Below, one piece after another: positions 33,462-39,922 of a DNA stretch of 39,922 bases. The notes under the pieces were generated by a model, which saw only the letters and a program-made list of their open reading frames with translations, made no database searches and was not told the origin of the DNA. Origin of the DNA: Mycobacterium intermedium. GTDB lineage: Bacteria; Actinomycetota; Actinomycetes; Mycobacteriales; Mycobacteriaceae. The DNA is taken from contig NZ_MVHT01000062.1 of NCBI RefSeq assembly GCF_002086275.1, forward strand, positions 1-39,922. The letters are read 5' to 3'. Both the position numbers and the translations under genes were made by a program. The stretch's first letter is position 1. Each line of letters begins with the position of its first letter.

Positions 33462-34928
33462 ATGACCAACGACCTGCCTGACGTTCAGGAGCGTGGGCCC
33501 GGTCCACGCCTTGGGCCTCCGCCAGGTGGGCCGCCGGTGCTGTCAGACGTGTGGGTCTACAACGGGCGGGCTTACGATCTGAGTGACTGGATCTCCAAGC
33601 ATCCCGGCGGTGCGTTCTTCATCGGTCGCACCAAGAATCGCGATATCACCGCGATTGTCTCGTCGTACCACAAAGACACGGCGAAGGTTGAACGGATGCT
33701 GGAGCGTTACGCGTTGGGCCGCGACGCGACTCCGCGTGACATCCATCCCAAACACAATGCGCCGCCGTTCCTTTTCAAGGAGACCTTCAACAGTTGGCGC
33801 GACACCCCGCAATACGCCTTCGACAACCCCAACGACCTGATGCACCGGGTCAAGGCCCGCTTGAAGGAGCCGGCGCTGGCCGCGCGGATCAAGCGGATGG
33901 ATCGGCTCTTCAACCTGGTGGTGGCGATGCTCGCCGTCAGCTACTTCGCGGTGCAGGCCGTTCGGTTGGTCGAGCCCCGCTGGATGCCGTTGTGGGCCTT
34001 CGTGATCGCCATGGTGCTGCTGCGCAGTTCGTTGGTCGGCTACGGCCACTACGCCTTGCATCGCCCGCAGCGCGGCGCTAATCGGGCCCTGGCGAACAGC
34101 TTTGACTTGAACTACATCGCGTTGGCTCTCGTGGTCGCCGACGGGCACACCCTGCTGCACCATCCGTACACCCAAAGCGACGTCGACATCAAGAAAAACG
34201 TCTTCACGATGATGATGCAGCTACCGCGGCTGTACCGAATTCCCGTGCACACGCTGCACAAGCTCGGCCACACCATCACCGGCATGGCCATCCGCATCGC
34301 CGACGTGTGGAAGATGACCCGCAGAGTGGGGGTCGAAGAAGGCTACGGCAGCTGGCGCAACGCATTACCGCACTTCCTTGGCTCGTCCGGGGTGCGCCTG
34401 CTCCTCGTCGGTGAGTTGGTGGCGTTCACGCTGGCAGGCGACTTCTGGGCCTGGGCACTGCAATTTGTCGCGACGTTGTGGGTCAGCACCTTCATGGTCG
34501 TCGCCAGCCACGAGTTCGAGGACGAAAGGGACGAGTTCGTCAAGGGCGAGGACTGGGGCGTCGATCAGGTCGAGAACGCCAACGACCTGAAGGTGGTGGG
34601 CAACCGCTATGTTGACTGCTTCCTGTCCGCCGGGCTGAGTTCGCACCGCGTTCACCACGTGCTGCCGTTCCAGCGCAGCGGATTCGCCAACATCGTCACC
34701 GAAGACGTGCTGCGCGAAGAATCGGCGAAGTTCGGTGTCGAATGGCTGCCCGCGAAAAGCTTCGTCAGCGACCGGTTGCCCAAATTGTGCCGAACCTACC
34801 TGCTGGCGCCATCCCGCCAGGCCAAGGAGCACAACTGGGGCTTCATCCGGGAGCACTTCTCGCCCACCGCTTTCAAAGCCAGTGCCAGCTACGTGGCTTC
34901 GGGCTTCGTCGGAATCGGGTCGGTATGA
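33462..34928 (+). CDS. Cytochrome b5-fatty acid desaturase fusion (Rv1371-like)
   Basis: Membrane enzyme of 488 residues. Residues 26-90 form a cytochrome b5-like domain with the heme ligand H47 in ISKHPGG. The desaturase core has the three histidine boxes HYALH (196-200), HTLLHH (229-234) and HRVHH (395-399) that hold the di-iron centre, between membrane helices. Such fused b5 domains are usual for front-end desaturases and lipid hydroxylases. GGAGG (33449-33453) precedes ATG 33462 by 8 bases. The stop overlaps the polyketide synthase gene. It likely desaturates or hydroxylates an acyl chain used by, or made by, that enzyme (inference). Confidence 0.92.
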   Translation: MTNDLPDVQERGPGPRLGPPPGGPPVLSDVWVYNGRAYDLSDWISKHPGGAFFIGRTKNRDITAIVSSYHKDTAKVERMLERYALGRDATPRDIHPKHNAPPFLFKETFNSWRDTPQYAFDNPNDLMHRVKARLKEPALAARIKRMDRLFNLVVAMLAVSYFAVQAVRLVEPRWMPLWAFVIAMVLLRSSLVGYGHYALHRPQRGANRALANSFDLNYIALALVVADGHTLLHHPYTQSDVDIKKNVFTMMMQLPRLYRIPVHTLHKLGHTITGMAIRIADVWKMTRRVGVEEGYGSWRNALPHFLGSSGVRLLLVGELVAFTLAGDFWAWALQFVATLWVSTFMVVASHEFEDERDEFVKGEDWGVDQVENANDLKVVGNRYVDCFLSAGLSSHRVHHVLPFQRSGFANIVTEDVLREESAKFGVEWLPAKSFVSDRLPKLCRTYLLAPSRQAKEHNWGFIREHFSPTAFKASASYVASGFVGIGSV

Positions 34929-36127
34929 GCGCCCCGGCAGAGAGCGGCGCGCTGCTCCCGACCGACCGTCCTGACCGGGACGGCCAGCACGATGCCGAAA
35001 TCGGTCTGGCCCAGTTGCCGCCGGCGCCACCGACGGCGGTCGCGGTCATCGAGAGCATCGCGACGGGGACACCAAGCCGGATGGTCAGCCAGGCCGACGT
35101 CGCGGACCGCGTCGCCGAGCTTTTCCTTGATCCGACACAGCGGGAACGCATTCCGCGGGTGTACCAGAAGACGCGGATCGCCACCCGACAGATGGCGGTC
35201 GACCCCCTCGACGCCGAATTCGACCTGCTGCGACGGGAGCCGGGAACAGTCCGGGACCGGATGAACCTGTTCTACGAACACGCGGTACCGCTGGCGGTCG
35301 ACGTGGCAGGCCGGGCGTTGGCCGGCGTGCCGTACCAAATGGACGAGATCGGTCTGGTCGTGTTCGTCACCAGCACCGGGTTCATCGCTCCGGGAGTGGA
35401 CGTCGCGATCGTCAAGCAACTCGGCCTGCCGCGGTCGGTGTCACGGGTCGTCATCAACTTCATGGGATGCGCGGCCGCGATGAACGCGATCCGCACCGCT
35501 GCGACGTACGTTCGCGCCCACCCGGCCATGAAGGCTCTCGTGGTGTGCATCGAATTGTGCTCGGTGAACGCCGTTTTCGCCGACGACATCAATGACGTCG
35601 TCATTCACAGCCTGTTCGGCGACGGCTGCGGTGCCGTGGTCATCGGTGCCAGCCAGGTGCAGGAGAAGCTCGATCCGGGCAGGGTGGTGATTCGCAGCAG
35701 TTTCAGCCAGTTGCTCGACGACGCGGAAGACGGCATCGTGCTGGGCGTCAATCACAACGGCATCACGTGCGAGTTGTCCGAGAATCTTCCCGACTACATC
35801 TACCGCGGTGTCGAGTCGGTTATCGCGGAAGTCCTGCACGACAACGGATTGAAGAAGTCCGACATCGACCTGTGGGCCATCCACCCGGGCGGGCCCAAGA
35901 TCATCGAGCAGTCGGCGCGATCACTGCGAATCCCGGTCGAGCGTGCGGCGCAGAGCTGGGATGTGCTTGCCCGGTTCGGCAACATGCTCAGCGTTTCGTT
36001 GATGTTCGTCCTGGAAATGATGGTGCGCCAACCTGACTCGGTGAAGGAGATCTCGGCGGGCATGGCCTTCGCGTTCGCGCCGGGTGTGACCATCGAAGGC
36101 ATGCTCTTCGACATAGTGAGGAGGTGA
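34925..36127 (+). CDS. pks18: Type III polyketide synthase, Pks18-like
   Basis: Homodimer-type chalcone-synthase-like enzyme of 400 residues. The catalytic triad is C182 (NFMGCAAA), H320 (AIHPGG) and N353 (RFGNMLS), each seven residues later than the triad I remember for M. tuberculosis Pks18. That enzyme has a tunnel for long acyl starters and makes alkylpyrones with malonyl-CoA in vitro. The first 35 residues are a Pro/Ala-rich extension. ATG 34925 overlaps the desaturase stop by 4 nt; the longer in-frame sequence from 34742 lies inside the desaturase gene and is rejected. Confidence 0.95.
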   Translation: MSAPAESGALLPTDRPDRDGQHDAEIGLAQLPPAPPTAVAVIESIATGTPSRMVSQADVADRVAELFLDPTQRERIPRVYQKTRIATRQMAVDPLDAEFDLLRREPGTVRDRMNLFYEHAVPLAVDVAGRALAGVPYQMDEIGLVVFVTSTGFIAPGVDVAIVKQLGLPRSVSRVVINFMGCAAAMNAIRTAATYVRAHPAMKALVVCIELCSVNAVFADDINDVVIHSLFGDGCGAVVIGASQVQEKLDPGRVVIRSSFSQLLDDAEDGIVLGVNHNGITCELSENLPDYIYRGVESVIAEVLHDNGLKKSDIDLWAIHPGGPKIIEQSARSLRIPVERAAQSWDVLARFGNMLSVSLMFVLEMMVRQPDSVKEISAGMAFAFAPGVTIEGMLFDIVRR

Positions 36128-36131
36128 CGGC

Positions 36132-37106
36132 ATGAACGGGAATCAGCTGGTGAGCGACCGCGTCCTCTACCGCGAACTGATGACGGACAACTTACGTTGG
36201 GACGCATTGGAATTGCGCGACGGCGACATCATCATCTCGACCCCGCCGAAGTGCGGCATGACCTGGACGCAACGCCTGGTCTCGCTGCTGATCTTCGACG
36301 GGCCAGAACTTCCCGGGCCGTTGTCGACGATATCGCCGTGGCTGGACCAGACCATCCGGCCGATCGAAGAGGTCGTGGCAACCCTCGACGCCCAGACCCA
36401 CCGGCGGTTCATCAAGACCCACACACCGCTGGACGGCCTCATTCTCGACGACCGCGTCACCTACATCTGCGTGGGCCGCGATCCGCGTGACGCCGCCGTT
36501 TCGATGTTGCACCAGAGCACCAACATGGACCGGGGCCGGATGCGGGAGTTACATGAAGCGGCCGTGCCGGAAGCCGAACGGACCGGGCCGCCGGCGCCCG
36601 AACCGGGCCCTGGACGTGGTGTGACCGAGGAGTTCCGGCACTGGCTGGAGGGGCCGGCCCTGCCACCGCCGGGGGTGGGGTTCACCCCGCCCAAGGGAAT
36701 CGGCACGCTCGCGAACGTGCTGCACCAGTTCGGCAAGGTCTGGGAGCGGCGGCATCTGCCGAACGTGGCCTTGTTCCATTACGCCGACTACCAGGCGGAT
36801 CTGCCAGGGGAGTTGGTGCGGTTGGCCTCGGTGCTGGGTATCAGGCTCACCCGCGAGCGGGCGGCAGAGCTGGCTCAGCACGCCTCATTGGGGGCGATGC
36901 GCTCTCGCGCCGCGCAGTACGCACCCAACACCACCGACGGCATTTGGCACAGCGACGAGCAGTTCTTCCGGCACGGCCGCAGCGGGGAGTGGCAGGAGTA
37001 CTTCACCGTTGACGAATACCGGCGCTACAACCACCGCATCAACCAACTCGCCCGGCCGGACCTGCTCGCGTGGGTGCATGAGGGTCGTGCGGGGTGCTCA
37101 CCGTGA
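36132..37106 (+). CDS. PAPS-dependent sulfotransferase (Rv1373-like)
   Basis: Protein of 324 residues. The 5'-phosphosulfate loop is STPPKCGMTW with K40, and the 3'-phosphate motif is VGRDPRDAAVS. A C-terminal FFRHGRSGEWQEYF matches the RxGxxGxW signature. In between, about residues 150-190 are rich in Pro and Gly, probably a flexible insertion near the acceptor site. ATG 36132 lies 4 nt after the pks18 stop. The M. tuberculosis relative was reported to sulfate glycolipids in vitro. Here the acceptor may be the operon's own lipid. Confidence 0.93.
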   Translation: MNGNQLVSDRVLYRELMTDNLRWDALELRDGDIIISTPPKCGMTWTQRLVSLLIFDGPELPGPLSTISPWLDQTIRPIEEVVATLDAQTHRRFIKTHTPLDGLILDDRVTYICVGRDPRDAAVSMLHQSTNMDRGRMRELHEAAVPEAERTGPPAPEPGPGRGVTEEFRHWLEGPALPPPGVGFTPPKGIGTLANVLHQFGKVWERRHLPNVALFHYADYQADLPGELVRLASVLGIRLTRERAAELAQHASLGAMRSRAAQYAPNTTDGIWHSDEQFFRHGRSGEWQEYFTVDEYRRYNHRINQLARPDLLAWVHEGRAGCSP

Positions 37107-37110
37107 GGAG

Positions 37111-37776
37111 CTAGTCGTCGTCGCGGCGCTGGGCGCGCAAGTACCAGAACGCCATCTCGACCTCGTTGCCCTCCAGCTCGCGGGTCACCCGCACCGGCTC
37201 GAGCGACACGATCTCCCAGCCCGCGCCGCCGAGGACGTGGCGCAAGGTCTGCTCGGGCACCGAGGGTCGTGGCCACTCCTCGTCCGGCGGGATCGCGTCG
37301 GAAAAACAGCTCATCAATAGGGTGGCGCCCGGCTTGGTGGCGCGGTGCACGGCGGCCGCATAGCTGCGCTTGCCGTCGTCGTCGAGGCAGTGGAACATGC
37401 CGCTGTCGATGACGGTGTCGAAGGCGTCGGTGTAGCCGTCCAGCTTGGTGGAGTCGGCGACAGCGAACGTCACCTCGACGCCGGCCTCCTTGGCCCGCTG
37501 TTCGGCGGTGGCCAGCGCCGTCGGCGAGATGTCCAGGCCCGTCACGTCATATCCGTTCTTGGCCAGGAAGATGGTGTTGTCACCGAGGCCGCAGCCGACG
37601 TCGAGGACCTCGCCACGCACCCAACCGTTGGCATGCCAGGCGATGACATTCTCTTTGGGCGCCTTGGTGTCCCAGGGCGGCGTCTGCACCGCGGGCAGGC
37701 CTTCACCTGGGCTCTCACCGCGGTAAAGGGCGTCGAAGTCAATGCGCGGGGGAGGGGAGTCAGGAGAACGTGTCAT
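37111..37776 (-). CDS. SAM-dependent methyltransferase (Rv1377c-like)
   Basis: Class I methyltransferase of 221 residues. Motif I is VLDVGCGLGDNTIFLA, followed by GLDISPTALATAEQRAKEAG and DTVIDSGMFHCLDDDG. The small size and the FHCL segment suggest a TehB- or thiol/selenide-type methylating group. It ends 4 nt from the end of the convergent sulfotransferase gene. ATG 37776 lies just before tcgagctta. Rv1377c is a similar protein near Rv1373 in M. tuberculosis, so the neighbourhood seems conserved. A role in the lipid pathway is not shown. Confidence 0.85.
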   Translation of the reverse strand: MTRSPDSPPPRIDFDALYRGESPGEGLPAVQTPPWDTKAPKENVIAWHANGWVRGEVLDVGCGLGDNTIFLAKNGYDVTGLDISPTALATAEQRAKEAGVEVTFAVADSTKLDGYTDAFDTVIDSGMFHCLDDDGKRSYAAAVHRATKPGATLLMSCFSDAIPPDEEWPRPSVPEQTLRHVLGGAGWEIVSLEPVRVTRELEGNEVEMAFWYLRAQRRDDD

Positions 37777-37847
37777 TCCTTCGAGCTTAGAACTGTGTTG
37801 CGCGTGGCCACATGCTCAGAAGGTGTGGCCGGGCGAGTGCGACAGGA

Positions 37848-37882
37848 CCGGTGCCAGCGCGGCGGCACCGGGTCGCGCTGGC
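37848..37882. repeat. Two overlapping inverted repeats
   Basis: ccggtgcc (37848-37855) pairs with ggcaccgg (37864-37871), and gccagcgcg (37853-37861) pairs with cgcgctggc (37874-37882). The arms overlap, so only one stem can form at a time. The region 37777-38125 between the methyltransferase and PE_PGRS genes shows no credible gene otherwise. Confidence 0.5.
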
Positions 37883-38125
37883 AAAAGGTGTGGAGCCGGT
37901 ACCCACGCTGAGGCGACCATCTCCAAGGCGGTAGTCGATCGGGTCTCGGATCCCAGCAACTGCGTGCCGGGTTCTGCCGGCCGGTGATTCCGTGGTGTGC
38001 ACGTGCTAGCTGCCCACACAGCCGTGAGGCCGTCATCGATTGCGGCAAGCCGCAGTGTCTGCTCCGGTCCTGACGGCTTGGCTGTTGCGGTCTGGGCCGC
38101 GTAAGCGCTGGTGTTATGGCGAGTT

Positions 38126-39922
38126 TCAGCCGTTTGGTCCGTCGGTGCCAGGTGTGCCGTCGGGCTGGCCGTTGGTGCCATTCCCGCCATTCTCACCGTT
38201 GTCGATGTTCGCTTGGCCGCCCATTCCGCCAGCGCCGCCGTGTCCATCGCCACCCACCCCGGGTGTGCTGCCGTTGCCGCCGTTGCCGCCGTTGCCGCCT
38301 CGTGCGTCTTCAACGCCAAAGCTGCTATAAGGCAAGGCCCTACCGCCGACGCCGCCGGCGCCGCCGTCAGCGCCGGCACCTGTGCCTCCGTCGCCGCCGG
38401 TGCCTCCGTCGCCGCCAATAGCGGTGGAGTTGAAGGCGGCACCGTTAGAAATGATTATCCCATCGCCCCCCTGGCCGCCGTTGCCGCCGAGAGCGCCGCC
38501 GGTGCCCCCGGCGCCGCCTGCCCCGCCCTTGCCGCCGGTGGCGGTGCCGGTGGCGGTGTCACCGGCGAAGTTAGCTGTCACCGACCCCGCCCCGCCTGCG
38601 CCACCGTCGCCGCCGGTAGCCCCGGTGCCGCTGACGCCGCCTGCGCCACCCATGGCGGTGCCTGTCGCCTGGGTGCCCGTCCCAGTGCTAGCGATGATGC
38701 CGTCGCCGCCGGCCCCGCCGCTGAGGCCGCTACCGGTGCCGTTGCCGCCTGATCCGCCGAGTGCGACCCCGCTTGCGGCGCTGGTGGCTTGGGCGGTGGA
38801 GATCTTGGCGAGGCCGCCGTTGCCGCCGGTGCCTCCGTTGGTGCCGGTGCCGCCGTTGCCGCCGGTGGCGGTGGCGTCAGTGATGGTGCCGCCAGAATTC
38901 AAAAAAGTTTCCCGGGCGACGCTCGCGGCACCGCCGTTGCCGCCGATGCCCCCGGCGATGCCTGCGCCGCCGGCACCCCCGGTTGCAGTGCCGCCAGTGA
39001 TGGTTTCGCTGCCGTCAATGCCGTTGATGCCGACGTTGGCGGAGCCCCCGGTACCGCCGGTCCCGCCGTCGCTGCCGGTCCCGCCCGCACCGCCGGTGGC
39101 GGTGCCGCCGGTAACCGCGCCGCCGTTGCTGGCGATGGCGGCGTATCCGCCGGCGCCGCCGGTGCCGCCGTTGGTGCCGGTCCCGCCCGCGCCGCCGGTG
39201 GCCTTACCACCGACGACAGTGCCGGCGCCTAGGACGCTGGCGATCCCGTAGCCGCCGGCTCCGCCGAGACCGCCGGCGGCGCCGCCGGTCCCACCGGCCC
39301 CACCTTTGCCGCCGTCACCGAAGAGCCCGCCGTCGGTGCCTTGACCGCCCATGCCCCCAGTCCCGCCGACGCCACCAGCCTCCGGCAGCGCATCCAGCCC
39401 CATGAACTGGCCGTCGCCGCCTCTACCGCCGACTCCACCGGCGCCGCCGGCACCACCGCCGATGCCACCAACGCCGGTACCGCCAGCACCGCCGTTGCCG
39501 CCGTCACCACCGGCGCTGGCCTGCAAGCCCACCCCGCCGGTGCCGGCACCGCCGGTGCCGCCGGCACCGCCGGTTCCCCCGGTGCCCGCGGCGGCCCCAC
39601 CGCCGCCTAGTCCGGCAGCCCCTCCCTTGCCTCCGTTGCCCCCCTTGCCGGCGCCCGAGCCGGTATCGGCCGCGCCGGTACCACCCTGACCGCCAGTGCC
39701 GCCGTCACCGCCGACACCACCACCGCCATGGGCGCCCGCCTGGCCGAACAGTAGCGAGCCGCGACCGCCCGCCCCGCCGACACCGCCCTCGCCGCCGTCG
39801 CCGCCGTCGCCGCCGGTGCCACCGTTGGGATTTCCGATCACCCCGGCGCTGCCCATCCCGCCGGCCCCGCCAGCACCTCCGGCGCCGCCCTGACCACCGG
39901 CGCCGCCATTGCCGAACAACAG
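38126..39922 (-). CDS. PE_PGRS-type glycine-repeat protein, C-terminal part (5' end outside window)
   Basis: About 598 residues are visible up to the window edge. Nearly all is GGAGG, GGTGG and GGNGG repeats of the PGRS kind, ending in ...GTPGTDGPNG. The N-terminal PE domain would lie beyond the right edge, so the PE label is by repeat type only. Within the repeats a longer module of about 35-40 residues recurs (ATGGAGGTGTNGGTGGAGG plus a short variable segment with Ile, Val or Ser). The many open frames on the opposite strand are shadows caused by GC-rich repeats. PE_PGRS proteins are exported surface proteins of slow-growing mycobacteria. Confidence 0.9.
   Translation of the reverse strand: MLFGNGGAGGQGGAGGAGGAGGMGSAGVIGNPNGGTGGDGGDGGEGGVGGAGGRGSLLFGQAGAHGGGGVGGDGGTGGQGGTGAADTGSGAGKGGNGGKGGAAGLGGGGAAAGTGGTGGAGGTGGAGTGGVGLQASAGGDGGNGGAGGTGVGGIGGGAGGAGGVGGRGGDGQFMGLDALPEAGGVGGTGGMGGQGTDGGLFGDGGKGGAGGTGGAAGGLGGAGGYGIASVLGAGTVVGGKATGGAGGTGTNGGTGGAGGYAAIASNGGAVTGGTATGGAGGTGSDGGTGGTGGSANVGINGIDGSETITGGTATGGAGGAGIAGGIGGNGGAASVARETFLNSGGTITDATATGGNGGTGTNGGTGGNGGLAKISTAQATSAASGVALGGSGGNGTGSGLSGGAGGDGIIASTGTGTQATGTAMGGAGGVSGTGATGGDGGAGGAGSVTANFAGDTATGTATGGKGGAGGAGGTGGALGGNGGQGGDGIIISNGAAFNSTAIGGDGGTGGDGGTGAGADGGAGGVGGRALPYSSFGVEDARGGNGGNGGNGSTPGVGGDGHGGAGGMGGQANIDNGENGGNGTNGQPDGTPGTDGPNG

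Noticed and set aside
37848..37882. H-type pseudoknot from the overlapping inverted repeats
   Set aside because: The connecting loops would be 0 and 2 bases, too short to span the stems; alternative hairpins fit better.
38382..39251. Proline-rich plus-strand frame opposite the PE_PGRS gene
   Set aside because: PPxPP repeats are the reverse complement of Gly-Gly codons; it is a shadow of the PGRS repeats.

Overview
This window reads as the chromosome of a slow-growing, non-tuberculosis-complex Mycobacterium. It is GC-rich, uses many GTG starts, and carries a PE_PGRS-type glycine-repeat protein at its right edge. Most proteins can be matched from memory to named M. tuberculosis genes; these matches are recognition, not database hits. 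No tRNA, rRNA, CRISPR array, insertion sequence or phage gene was seen.

Left part (1-16.9 kb) is conserved housekeeping DNA matching the Rv2560-Rv2531c stretch of M. tuberculosis. It starts with a scrambled Pro/Gly-rich membrane-protein locus containing gene fragments and a long direct repeat. Then come rarA with a coupled YCII-like gene, an Rv2558-type protein, a YjbQ-type enzyme, alaS, ruvX, mltG, and the shikimate genes aroE, a prepilin peptidase, aroC, aroK, aroB and aroQ. An Rv2536-type membrane protein, pepQ, efp, nusB and an Rv2532c-type protein follow. Start/stop overlaps are frequent, so much of this is probably translationally coupled. The block of toxin-antitoxin and other genes that separates the peptidase from aroC in M. 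tuberculosis is absent; a long imperfect hairpin sits there.

Middle part (17.9-32.1 kb) is more accessory. A three-gene set encodes an Rv1733c-like membrane protein, a DadA-like FAD oxidase and a stand-alone GreA/GreB C-terminal domain. A shortened secreted protein and the large Rv2531c-type PLP decarboxylase follow. Next are a ferredoxin, a divergent two-component system, and a cytochrome P450, zinc alcohol dehydrogenase and aldehyde dehydrogenase in tandem, which would oxidise a hydrophobic substrate from C-H to alcohol, aldehyde and acid. A FAD monooxygenase and a beta-lactamase-fold hydrolase lie on the opposite strand.

Right part (32.1-39.9 kb) holds the most interesting system: an LprF-type lipoprotein, then a tightly coupled operon of a cytochrome b5-desaturase fusion, a type III polyketide synthase (Pks18-like) and a PAPS sulfotransferase. 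It corresponds to Rv1368 and Rv1371-Rv1373 but here sits near Rv2531c. A 20-bp imperfect palindrome precedes the operon and is a candidate operator. The gene content suggests a desaturated, pyrone- or resorcinol-type, sulfated lipid; that product is inference. A methyltransferase converges on the operon, and the window ends inside a PE_PGRS gene on the minus strand.
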